Shown here one piece after another: positions 1-5,935 of a DNA stretch of 27,242 bases. Position numbers and translations under genes: made by a program. Origin of the DNA: JANPJV01 sp031425695. GTDB lineage: Bacteria; Pseudomonadota; Gammaproteobacteria; Xanthomonadales; SZUA-5. Where the stretch lies: the NCBI GenBank assembly GCA_031425695.1, contig JANPJV010000183.1, forward strand, positions 1 through 27,242. Direction: 5' to 3'. The notes beneath the pieces were generated by a model. That model did no database searches, was not told the origin of the DNA, and worked only from the letters and a program-made list of their open reading frames with translations. How positions within the stretch are numbered: the stretch's first letter is position 1; every line of letters starts with the position of its first letter.

Positions 1-86
1 ATCGAACGAAGGCTTGCACCTCGGCCCCGCTCGATCATGATCACCGCTCGATCCTCCACACTCAAATGCCGATAACTTTCTCTCAT
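1..86 (-). CDS. IS30-family transposase, N-terminal fragment (runs off window)
   Basis: Read on the minus strand from an ATG at 86-84, the first 28 codons give a peptide beginning MRESYRHLSVEDRAVIMIER. This matches the start of IS30-family transposases, whose N-terminus (typically YRHLTLEDR followed by a helix-turn-helix) binds the element's ends. The frame stays open to the window edge, so the DDE catalytic domain lies outside and intactness cannot be judged. The position fits an IS30-type left end: the start codon is about 50 bp inside an IS30-like terminal repeat at roughly 115-137. Family assignment rests on only 28 residues plus the terminal repeat. Confidence 0.75.
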   Translation of the reverse strand, partial: MRESYRHLSVEDRAVIMIERGRGASLRS

Positions 87-88
87 CA

Positions 89-137
89 CAACACCCTACC
101 TCATCAAGGGTGTTGCACTTGGTAGTTGAGTCTGCCA
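89..137 (-). mobile_element. IS30-type element end: terminal inverted repeat plus internal hairpin
   Basis: Read on the minus strand, 137-115 runs GGCAGACTCAACTACC then AAGTGCAACA, which aligns closely with the IS30 terminal repeat (TGTAGATTCAATTGGTCA, then ACGCAACA, from memory). Just inside it a perfect 9-bp inverted repeat (89-97 and 107-115, CAACACCCT/AGGGTGTTG) precedes the transposase start. The outer boundary is placed at about 136-137. The other end and any target duplication lie outside the window, so the boundary is an inference. Confidence 0.6.
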
Positions 138-443
138 AGTCCATATCCTACCAGCGGCATCGAGTTTAAACTCGGCAACGGTGAAGTTGTCCCATTGCAT
201 GTCCAACAGAATATGGCCGTCACGTTCATTCAGCAAAATCGGGAGACACTTCGGCATCTCGCCAACTTTCGGGGGGTCACGCATTGTACATTGGGGCTCG
301 AGTATATTGAGCGACTTGAGGAAAATGTCATTGGCTTCTGCATGAGCGTCTCTAACAGGTTGATGAGCCATCTAGTGGATATTGGTTTTGAGCTAACTCA
401 TTATGTCACCCTGGAGCGTGAGTATTTCGCCGGTGAGGCCTAA
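126..443 (+). pseudogene. Cassette 1 hypothetical protein, 5' end replaced by IS30 end
   Basis: A 105-codon frame with no recognised domain. Its only upstream start is a TTG at 126, which lies inside the IS30-type terminal repeat, so the first three or four codons come from the insertion sequence. The native start and upstream part of the cassette appear to have been lost or separated by the insertion. The stop codon TAA (441-443) is supplied by the R'' box of the following attC, a common arrangement in compact cassettes. No ribosome-binding site precedes the TTG. The rest reads as a normal soluble protein with several aromatic residues and no signal peptide. Calling it truncated is an inference from the boundary; the first in-frame ATG lies well downstream. 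Confidence 0.55.
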
Positions 444-526
444 CTAAATGTTCAAGCCGACCGCTGTCCCACCAGTTCGCACTTACCAACGCTGTCGCGC
501 AGCGGCGGCTTAACATGGCGTTAGGC
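438..526 (+). other. Integron attC site 1
   Basis: R'' box GCCTAAC (438-444) and R' box GTTAGGC (520-526) are perfect complements. Inner arms pair as 448-452 with 512-516, 454-459 with 506-511, and 461-466 with 500-505. C453 and A460 are left unpaired, so the bottom strand has an extrahelical G and T, the feature that lets integrase recognise the folded bottom strand. It differs from the other three sites at 465 (T) and 501 (A), which pair with each other. Confidence 0.92.
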
Positions 527-529
527 GTT

Positions 530-784
530 TCAGTAGTGGTACCGCAACTGGGCGAGGAGTAGGGAGTCGTTCTCAACCTTGTAGACCATTCGATGCTCCT
601 CATTGATTCGGCGGGACCAAAAGCCGGAGAGAGCGTGCTTTAACGGTTCAGGTTTTCCCGTCCCTGTGTACGATGTTCGCATTGTCTCGTTGATGAGGCG
701 GTTGATCCGCACAACCATCCGCCGATCTTGCTCTTGCCAATACAGATAGTCTTCCCATGCTTGATCTGAGAAGATCAGCCTCAC
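530..784 (-). CDS. yoeB: YoeB-family mRNA interferase toxin
   Basis: This 84-aa protein has the usual YoeB length and signature: AWEDYLYWQ at residues 9-17, GKPEPLK at 43-49, LSGFWSRRI at 52-60, EHRMVY at 63-68 and RYHY at the C-terminus. The residues equivalent to the E. coli catalytic set, Glu46, Arg65 and His83 plus terminal Tyr84, are all present, so it should be active. YoeB binds the ribosome and cleaves mRNA in the A site during translation. The GTG start overlaps the antitoxin stop by 4 nt, giving translational coupling. The gene runs against the attC orientation and its stop lies only 3 bp from the R' box of attC1. Like other toxin-antitoxin cassettes it probably helps stabilise the array; that role is inferred. 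Confidence 0.95.
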   Translation of the reverse strand: MRLIFSDQAWEDYLYWQEQDRRMVVRINRLINETMRTSYTGTGKPEPLKHALSGFWSRRINEEHRMVYKVENDSLLLAQLRYHY

Positions 785-1032
785 TTGCTGAGTTCTCGCT
801 CGGTGTCTTCGCCGGCGCCAAGCTGTGCTGTGGCGGCTAGCAATCGCTTGGCGTTGGCTGGACTCCTCAGCAGGTACGCGGTCTCTTCAAGGGCCTGGAA
901 GTCCTCGAGAGACAGCATCACAACTGACTGTTCGCCGTTGCGCGTGATGATGAGCGGTTCATGGTCGTCGCACACACGGTCCATGGTCTTGGCCAAGTTG
1001 GCGCGTGCTGCTGAGTAGGTGATCGCATCCAT
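781..1032 (-). CDS. yefM: YefM/Phd-family antitoxin
   Basis: This 83-aa protein starts MDAITYSAARANLAKTMDRV and continues with a typical YefM/Phd fold: the N-terminal DNA-binding and dimerisation region with HEPLIITRNGEQSVVMLS near residues 22-39, then an acidic C-terminal tail that in this family wraps the toxin. A longer frame is open upstream to 1086, but the ATG at 1032 is chosen because it gives the standard family N-terminus, has a GGCGAAAG ribosome-binding site, and leaves room for the promoter at 1058-1086. It neutralises YoeB and, in complex with it, represses its own operon through the operator just upstream. Confidence 0.94.
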   Translation of the reverse strand: MDAITYSAARANLAKTMDRVCDDHEPLIITRNGEQSVVMLSLEDFQALEETAYLLRSPANAKRLLAATAQLGAGEDTERELSK

Positions 1033-1057
1033 AGTCTTTCGCCTTGCAAAGTGGATC

Positions 1058-1086
1058 ACTGTACAACAACGCGTACATATCGTCAA
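1058..1086 (-). promoter_or_regulatory. yefM-yoeB promoter with paired TGTACA-type operators
   Basis: On the minus strand a -35 TTGACG (1086-1081) and a -10 TACAGT (1063-1058) are separated by exactly 17 bp. Within this lie TGTACA (1060-1065) and, on the plus strand, CGTACA (1072-1077), with centres 12 bp apart. In E. coli the YefM-YoeB operator is a pair of palindromes with TGTACA cores about 12 bp apart. The match in motif and spacing suggests conserved autoregulation. Confidence 0.75.
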
Positions 1087-1096
1087 GGCAGGAAAC

Positions 1097-1185
1097 GCCT
1101 AACTAAATGTTCAAGCCGACCGCCGTCCCACCAGTTCGCACTTACCAACGCTGTCGCGCGGCGGCGGCTTAACATGGCGTTGGAC
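1097..1185 (+). other. Integron attC site 2
   Basis: R'' GCCTAAC (1097-1103) and R' GTTGGAC (1179-1185) flank the same 75-bp interior as attC1 with only a few differences. R' belongs to the following cassette and differs from this site's R'', as expected at a junction of two different cassettes. Confidence 0.92.
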
Positions 1186-1260
1186 CTCTTAAGAGCCGTC
1201 TGTCGCTGAGCGGGCAAGAAGCGCGGTCTGTCTCAATCCTTGAAAAAGAGAATGGGACTT

Positions 1261-1552
1261 TCGCTGAAGCGGGTGGTAACAGCGGTTTCTCGCTGAAGCG
1301 GGTAGGAGAGCAGTTTTTCGCTGGAGTGGGAGGGAAGAGCAGAATTTCGCGGAAGCGTGTAGGAAGAGCAGTCTTTCGCCGAGGCGTATAGGAAGAGCAG
1401 TCTTACGCTAAAGCGGGATAGGTGGGGCAGTCTTTCGCTGAGCTTGGTAGGAAGAGCAGACTTTCGCTGAAGCGGGGGCGGGTGGAGCAGCCTTTCGCTG
1501 AGCTCGGTGGGAAGAGCAGGCTTTCGGCGGATTGGGTAGGAGCGGTTCTGCT
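1261..1552 (+). repeat. Gene-less cassette 3: about ten degenerate copies of a 29-bp repeat
   Basis: Units start at 1261, 1290, 1318, 1347, 1376, 1405, 1435, 1464, 1495 and 1524, a period of 28-31 bp. The approximate consensus is TCGCTGAAGCGGG, then TAGGAAGAGCAGTCTT. A partial extra copy begins at 1203. Most units contain the near-palindrome CGCT-GA-AGCG. Because 29 is not a multiple of three, the repeat cannot encode a regular peptide repeat. The frame at 1422-1766 reads through attC3 and is not a convincing gene. The cassette (1180-1679, 500 bp) therefore seems non-coding. It could be a structured RNA, a protein-binding array or an inert minisatellite. Confidence 0.8.
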
Positions 1553-1596
1553 TTTGTGCTTATATGTCAGTTACTTAAGAGCGTTCCGGCAGAGAG

Positions 1597-1685
1597 GTCC
1601 AACTAGATGTTCAAGCCGACCGCCGTCCCACCAGTTCGCACTTACCAACGCTGTCGCGCGGCGGCGGCTTAACATGGCGTTAGAC
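1597..1685 (+). other. Integron attC site 3
   Basis: R'' GTCCAAC (1597-1603) complements the start of cassette 3 (GTTGGAC at 1179). R' GTTAGAC (1679-1685) opens cassette 4. The interior is almost identical to attC2; a visible difference is AACTAGATG in place of AACTAAATG after R''. Confidence 0.92.
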
Positions 1686-1719
1686 CTTGGTACCGCAACT
1701 TCAAACTTGAGCGGAGCCC

Positions 1720-2499
1720 ATGGCGACGAAGAACAAGAAAGTTCAAGCTGTAAAAGCGCTACTTGACGGAATGATGCATGAGATTGCGTTTGTGAAGAAG
1801 CGCACGTACGAGGAGTGCACGGGCGTAGTTCATGACGTCTACTCACGGGATCATCCAAATGGTGAAGTTGTATTAGCAATCGGATGCGCTTATAGCAACA
1901 GCCGGAATCTGTTCATCTCTGCAAAAATTGGCCTTAACGTTCCGTTGCTCATTGATCTGCTTGACGATGTAAAGCTGGGACTCTCCCGCGATCTCGCAAA
2001 TAACCAAATTTTATTGAGTTGGGGAATTTCCGATACCTGCGCAGAAGGATTCGACCCATCGCCGGAGAGGCCAGGTACTGAGTTTGTACTGTCCGATCCT
2101 CTTGAGAGTTCTGAACTTCAATTCCTGCAGCTTAAGGTCCCATTGTGGATAAATCAGGTTGAAGCCTACCTGCATGCTCGTCCACTCTACGACTTCTATA
2201 AATACCACAACTACATCGACCAATCTGGCCGATGGCGAGAAATGGTTGCAATTCTCAAGATATTGGCTGGAGAAAGGTATGTGGGAAATCAGCTTCTTCT
2301 AGACCTAAAGGCTGAGGCGGCTGGCGAGCGCCCGCCGATGGGTACCGAATGGTGGGCTAAGGTTTACGTGCTCAAGAAGAACGAAGCGGAACATGCCTTT
2401 CAGACGGAATTGTACTCTGCTGTGCATGCTGCGGATGGGAAGGGAATTTATGGAGCAACGAGCACGTTCAATGATGCCCGGAGCAAATTTGAGTGGTGA
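1720..2499 (+). CDS. Cassette 4 hypothetical protein, 259 aa
   Basis: The gene fills its cassette almost exactly: it starts 35 bp after the cassette joint and stops 10 bp before the attC4 R'' box. The ATG is preceded by GCGGAG at a normal distance. The protein begins with a Lys-rich stretch (MATKNKKVQAVKALLDGMM). It then shows an alternating beta/alpha pattern with VVLAIGCAYS and LFISAKIGLNVPLLIDLLDD near residues 50-83, and a C-terminal half rich in Trp and Tyr (WINQVEAYLHARPLYDFYKYH). There is no signal peptide, membrane segment or recognised motif. Base composition is clearly more AT-rich than the chromosome after 2972. I do not recognise the family; size and position support a real, soluble protein. 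Confidence 0.75.
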   Translation: MATKNKKVQAVKALLDGMMHEIAFVKKRTYEECTGVVHDVYSRDHPNGEVVLAIGCAYSNSRNLFISAKIGLNVPLLIDLLDDVKLGLSRDLANNQILLSWGISDTCAEGFDPSPERPGTEFVLSDPLESSELQFLQLKVPLWINQVEAYLHARPLYDFYKYHNYIDQSGRWREMVAILKILAGERYVGNQLLLDLKAEAAGERPPMGTEWWAKVYVLKKNEAEHAFQTELYSAVHAADGKGIYGATSTFNDARSKFEW

Positions 2500-2509
2500 T
2501 GAAACCAAG

Positions 2510-2598
2510 GTCTAACTAAATGTTCAAGCCGACCGCCGTCCCACCAGTTCGCACTTACCAACGTCGTCGCGCGGCGGCGGCTTAACATGGCGTTAGGC
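2510..2598 (+). other. Integron attC site 4
   Basis: R'' GTCTAAC (2510-2516) complements the start of cassette 4 (GTTAGAC at 1679). R' GTTAGGC (2592-2598) opens the last cassette. The interior matches the other sites, with ACGTCGTCG instead of ACGCTGTCG in the terminal loop region. Confidence 0.92.
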
Positions 2599-2632
2599 CT
2601 CATGCTGTGGCGTCGTTAACAATTGGAGAACT

Positions 2633-2938
2633 ATGGACGCGCCGAAGCTCCAACCAGACGATGTCAAGCGGGTGTTGAGGACGGCGCTTTCTGCGTCGTT
2701 TAAGGAACTTGGATTTGCCCGAACGAAAGGTGCAATGGTAGGGTGGGTCCGCGCTAGTGGAAGTGAGTTCTTGTCGGCATTTTTTGTCTTGAACAGGTAC
2801 GGGTGGTTTCCGGGTTACGGCTCGCATTTTAGCGTGCAGTTCCAAGTTGGATGCGTTCGCGCGCAGCGAACACCCATCAGTCCGGTGCAGTGCTCGAACG
2901 GGTGGGAGTCGACGATCCGGATGCAGAGGCCTGAATAG
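2633..2938 (+). CDS. Cassette 5 hypothetical protein, probably C-terminally truncated
   Basis: A 101-codon frame after attC4. Residues 1-65 look like a genuine protein start: an amphipathic helix (VKRVLRTALSASFKELGF), then RTKGAMVGWVR and a hydrophobic/aromatic stretch (EFLSAFFVLNRYGWFPGYG) ending in HFSVQFQVG. This resembles short DUF4304-type proteins often seen in cassettes, though I am unsure of the family. After about residue 67 the composition changes to Arg, Ser, Pro and Cys, suggesting a frameshift or deletion. No attC follows; the sequence at 2929-2935 (GCCTGAA) is only a weak match to an R'' box. The cassette seems decayed or cut at the array's end. Confidence 0.55.
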   Translation: MDAPKLQPDDVKRVLRTALSASFKELGFARTKGAMVGWVRASGSEFLSAFFVLNRYGWFPGYGSHFSVQFQVGCVRAQRTPISPVQCSNGWESTIRMQRPE

Positions 2939-2971
2939 AGTCGATGGGACCGATCCAGATCGTGCCCGAAG

Positions 2972-3568
2972 ATGGAAATCGCTTACCTGCATGTCGTCAT
3001 CAACCACCTCCCGATCATGGGCGTGCCGATCGCGCTCGGCGTGCTGCTGCTCGGGGTCTGGGTGAGGGAAAGTTCGATCAAGCGGGCGGCCTTGCTGGCC
3101 TTCGTCGTCATCGGGCTGGTGACTATCGCCGTCTACTTGACGGGTGAGGGCGGCGAGGATTTCGTCGAGCGCATTGCCAGCATCAACGAGGAGGCAATCG
3201 AAGATCACGAGGAAATGGCAACGGTCGCACTGATTGCGGTCGAGGTGCTGGCCACCTTATCGTTACTGGTCTTCCTGGCGAGCGGCGGCATTTCGATGTT
3301 GGTGCGCCGGGCGATTCCGCCGGAACGGCATGTGCCGGGGCTGGGTGTGGCGCTGGTGGTGGTAGTGGCGGCGGTGACGTCGGGGATCCTCGGGTACACC
3401 GGCAAGCTCGGCGGGATGATCAGCCACACGGAGTTTTACTCGGCGCAGGCAAGCGCTGCTCTCGGCGGGGCTAAGGCAAAAAAAGACGCGGCAGAGGAAG
3501 CGGGAGAGGCTTCGGAGGAGGAAGACGAGGGTGGAAAGCGGCGGCGTCGCCGGGGCCGGGACCACTGA
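2972..3568 (+). CDS. DUF2231-like integral membrane protein
   Basis: A 198-aa inner-membrane protein with four predicted helices at about residues 5-29, 38-57, 82-104 and 122-141. The opening LHVVINHLPIMGVPIALG, with a His at the membrane edge, is typical of DUF2231-like proteins, which are distant relatives of cytochrome b561-type proteins and have no settled function. Residues 158-198 form a highly charged tail, acidic then ending in an Arg run (KRRRRRGRD). It is the first ordinary chromosomal gene after the cassette array, starting 34 bp after the last cassette frame. The ATG has only a weak ribosome-binding site and no promoter was evident, so its expression may depend on the array junction. 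Confidence 0.7.
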   Translation: MEIAYLHVVINHLPIMGVPIALGVLLLGVWVRESSIKRAALLAFVVIGLVTIAVYLTGEGGEDFVERIASINEEAIEDHEEMATVALIAVEVLATLSLLVFLASGGISMLVRRAIPPERHVPGLGVALVVVVAAVTSGILGYTGKLGGMISHTEFYSAQASAALGGAKAKKDAAEEAGEASEEEDEGGKRRRRRGRDH

Positions 3569-3652
3569 AAGGCGATTTAAAGCCATCGCGGCGCTAGCCG
3601 CTACGACCAAAATGCCGCAACCGATTGAACTAACAAGGGCTGCTTTCGACTT

Positions 3653-3731
3653 TGTGGGAGCAGCCATGGCTGCGATGCTTTGCTTTGTGGTCGCCTGGGA
3701 GCGAAGCTAAAGATCGCAGGCATGGCTGCTC
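3653..3731 (+). repeat. REP-like palindrome pair (BIME-like)
   Basis: The gap 3569-3851 holds no gene. It contains TGTGGGAGCAGCCATGGCTG (3653-3672) followed by an inverted copy at about 3711-3731 (GATCGCAGGCATGGCTGCTC). A related single copy occurs at 9929. Two inverted palindromic units about 35 bp apart form a BIME-like structure between the two co-directional genes. A small hairpin GCGGC-gcta-GCCGC at 3588-3601 follows the upstream gene. Confidence 0.65.
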
Positions 3732-3851
3732 AAAACAGCAAGGCCGCCCAGTTTGATGCGCGCATAGGCGCACCGACCGGGACGACCGGGACTCCCACGG
3801 AAGCATTGATCGGCGATCATCGTTTCACGCATCTGCGATGAGAGGCCCAGC

Positions 3852-5237
3852 ATGGCTGCCGACCCGTTTTCTCTTCTGCTCCAACGTGCCCACCAGCACG
3901 CGGCCGAGTACCTTCAGCGGCTTCCGGAGCGTCCGGTGGTGCAGAGCGCCACGCGGGAGGAGTTGCTCAGCGCATTGCGTACGCCGCTTTCGGTCAGTGG
4001 CGAGCAGCCCGAGTCGATCCTCGACCTGCTGGGTGCACAGGCCCACGCTGGCACCACCGCCTGCGCGTCGCCGCGCTATTTTGGATTCGTGATCGGCGGC
4101 TCGTTGCCGGTCGCGCTCGCGGCCGACTGGATGCTCTCGAGCTGGGACCAGAACGCGGGCATCTACGTAATTTCGCCGTTGGTCTCGGTGCTTGAGGACG
4201 TTACTGCTGAGTGGCTGCTCGAGCTCTTCGACTTGCCGCGCGAGTCGGGCATCGGCTTCGTTACCGGCTGCCAGATGGCCAACTTCACCGCGCTGGCGGC
4301 CGCCCGCCATGCGGTCCTGAAACGCGCGGGCTGGGACGTCGAGGCCGACGGCCTTTACGGCGCTCCGCGCGTAAACCTGATTGCGTCAGTCGAGTCGCAC
4401 GTCACCATCGATGTGGCTGCGCGCTATCTCGGTTTCGGGACGCGGCCGATCCGGCGTGTCGAGAGCGACGGGCAGGGGCGCATGCGCGTCGAACATCTGC
4501 GCACGCTGCTGGCCGCGGTCGAAGGTCCGACGATCGTTTGCGCGCAAGCCGGAAACGTCAACACCGGGGCGTTCGATCCATTGGCGGAAATCGGCGAGCT
4601 GACGCGTGCGCAGGGCGCCTGGCTGCATGTCGACGGCGCCTTCGGACTCTGGGCGCGCGCCAGCGTGGACCGGCGCCCGCTCGCCGACGGCATCGAGCTT
4701 GCCGACTCGTGGGCGACCGATGCGCACAAATGGCTCAACGTTCCATACGACTGCGGCGTGGTCATCGTGCGTGATCGCGACGCCCATCGCGCGGCCATGT
4801 CGTCGACCGCCGCGTACCTGATCCAGACCCGCGGGCCAGAGCGCGACCCGACCGACTGGGTGCCTGAATTCTCGCGGCGCGCGCGCAGCGTGCCGGTCTA
4901 CGCCAGCCTGCGCGCACTCGGCCGCGCCGGTGTCGCGGATCTCATCGATCGCGGCTGCGCTCGCGCACGGCAGTTCGCGCAGTTGCTTGCAGCTCAGCCT
5001 GGCGTGCAGGTCCTCAACGACGTCGTCCTCAACCAGGTTCTGGTGCGATTCGCCGACGACGACGAAACCACGCGCCGCGTCGTCACCGGGGTGCAGGAGG
5101 AGGGCACTTGCTGGCTCAGCGGCACGGTCTGGCACGGCAGGGCGGCGATGCGCATCTCGGTCTCCAATTGGGCGACGAGCGAAATGGATGTGGAGCGCAG
5201 TGTGGAGGCGATCTTGGGGGTGTTTGCGCGTTCATGA
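3852..5237 (+). CDS. PLP-dependent amino-acid decarboxylase (group II) family protein
   Basis: A 461-aa cytoplasmic enzyme of the pyridoxal-dependent decarboxylase group II family (aromatic amino acid/glutamate decarboxylase type). Visible features are an N-terminal arm, YFGFVIGGSLP near residue 76, VTGCQMANFTAL near 138, a PLP-stacking His183 in ESHVTID, Asp261 in HVDGAFGLWA that would hold the pyridine nitrogen, and the Schiff-base Lys293 in TDAHKWLN. Length is normal. The start has GAGAGG six bases upstream. The substrate cannot be read from sequence; many relatives are annotated only as aspartate aminotransferase-like or decarboxylase. The gene stands alone, with REP elements before it and tandem repeats after its stop. 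Confidence 0.85.
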   Translation: MAADPFSLLLQRAHQHAAEYLQRLPERPVVQSATREELLSALRTPLSVSGEQPESILDLLGAQAHAGTTACASPRYFGFVIGGSLPVALAADWMLSSWDQNAGIYVISPLVSVLEDVTAEWLLELFDLPRESGIGFVTGCQMANFTALAAARHAVLKRAGWDVEADGLYGAPRVNLIASVESHVTIDVAARYLGFGTRPIRRVESDGQGRMRVEHLRTLLAAVEGPTIVCAQAGNVNTGAFDPLAEIGELTRAQGAWLHVDGAFGLWARASVDRRPLADGIELADSWATDAHKWLNVPYDCGVVIVRDRDAHRAAMSSTAAYLIQTRGPERDPTDWVPEFSRRARSVPVYASLRALGRAGVADLIDRGCARARQFAQLLAAQPGVQVLNDVVLNQVLVRFADDDETTRRVVTGVQEEGTCWLSGTVWHGRAAMRISVSNWATSEMDVERSVEAILGVFARS

Positions 5238-5270
5238 CGCGAGTGCGGGCCGCGCGTCCAGCAAGATCAA

Positions 5271-5402
5271 AGCGTCCGCGCGCAGCGCAGACCCACCGCC
5301 AGCAAAAACCAGAAGCGTCCGCGCGCAGCGCAGACCCACCACCAGCAAGATCAAAGCGTCCGCGCGCAGCGCAGACCCACCGCCAGCAAAATTAATAGCG
5401 TC
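5271..5402 (+). repeat. GC-rich tandem repeat, locus A (about 42-bp period)
   Basis: Three units begin at 5271, 5314 and 5355, with a partial fourth at 5397. Each starts AGCGTCCGCGCGCAGCGCAG, then ACCCACC and a variable spacer such as GCCAGCAAAAACC. The core GTCCGCGC-GCA-GCGCAGAC is an 8-bp stem-loop with one C/A mismatch on this strand and a G-U pair on the other. It lies between two convergent genes and may stop transcription from either side. Related copies lie at 11500-11636 and 19521-19658. Confidence 0.85.
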
Positions 5403-5404
5403 CG

Positions 5405-5935
5405 CTACCGCAGCAGTTTGCGTACCCGCGCCTTGCCGAGCACATTCACGGCGACCGACCACAGTACGATCCATAGGTCAAGGGTGGGGCCGCGGTGGTG
5501 GCGGTAGAGGCGGTCGAGGCCGCGGGTCCAGGCTGAGCCGATGCCGCCGAAGAGTTGCGCGAGGCCGGTCATGCCGGGGCGGATGGCGAAGCGTGGGTCG
5601 TGCGCGGGGCCGCACCAGTGCAGGCGGGTGAGGTCGGCTGCGGTCAGCGGTCGCGGTCCAATCCAGCTCATTTCGCCGCGCAATACGTTGAGTGCCTGCG
5701 CGGTTTCGTCGAGGCCACTCTTGCGCAGCCACGCACCGACGCGGGTGACGCGTTCGTTGCGCATGCTCCGGAATTTGCAGATCGAAAACGGTTGTCGGTC
5801 ACGGCCGATGCGCTCCTGGCGGAACAACACGGGTCCGCCGTCATCGAGCTTGATCGCGACGGCAATCAGCGCAAACAGCGGCAGCAGCAGCGGGGTGGCG
5901 AGCACGCACGCGAGGAGATCGCCGGCGCGGTTCAT
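5405..5935 (-). CDS. Short bacterial sugar transferase (polyprenyl-phosphate phosphoglycosyl transferase type)
   Basis: A 176-aa protein of the monotopic phosphoglycosyl transferase family (WcaJ/WbaP/PglC type), which moves a phospho-sugar from a nucleotide sugar to undecaprenyl phosphate at the inner membrane. Residues 1-30 form the re-entrant hydrophobic helix, followed by GPVLFRQERIGR, KFRSMR, LDETAQALNVLRGEMSWIGPRPL with the catalytic Asp-Glu pair, and RPGMTGLAQLFGG. The loop between KFRSMR and RVTRVGAWLRK is much shorter than usual (about two residues instead of twenty or more). The ATG at 5935 overlaps the upstream stop as ATGA, so the longer open frame is ignored. It is the last gene of a three-gene operon. 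Confidence 0.85.
   Translation of the reverse strand: MNRAGDLLACVLATPLLLPLFALIAVAIKLDDGGPVLFRQERIGRDRQPFSICKFRSMRNERVTRVGAWLRKSGLDETAQALNVLRGEMSWIGPRPLTAADLTRLHWCGPAHDPRFAIRPGMTGLAQLFGGIGSAWTRGLDRLYRHHRGPTLDLWIVLWSVAVNVLGKARVRKLLR

Larger units (their letters stand above)
137..2938 (+). mobile_element. Distal part of a chromosomal integron cassette array
   Basis: Four 89-bp attC sites in the same orientation separate five gene cassettes. Cassette joints fall after the G of each GTT core (G520, G1179, G1679, G2592). Each complete cassette begins with a core hexamer matching the R'' box of its own downstream attC: TTAGGC with GCCTAAC, TTGGAC with GTCCAAC, TTAGAC with GTCTAAC. That is the pattern expected of units inserted as circles. 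The attC orientation puts the integrase and attI to the left, outside the window. The right limit is set by the end of the last cassette gene, because no fifth attC is recognisable. The cassettes look more AT-rich than the following chromosome, which suggests foreign origin. Confidence 0.9.

Noticed and set aside
1261..1552. Possible CRISPR array in cassette 3
   Set aside because: The 29-bp units are contiguous and degenerate, with no spacers between them.
1422..1766. Plus-strand frame of 114 codons in cassette 3
   Set aside because: It runs through the 29-bp repeats and across attC3 into cassette 4, lacks a convincing ribosome-binding site, and the repeat period breaks any regular peptide repeat.
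5238..5631. Coding frames through the locus A repeats (Ala/Arg/Ser-rich)
   Set aside because: They only translate the tandem repeat and continue antisense into the sugar transferase gene; no start signals.
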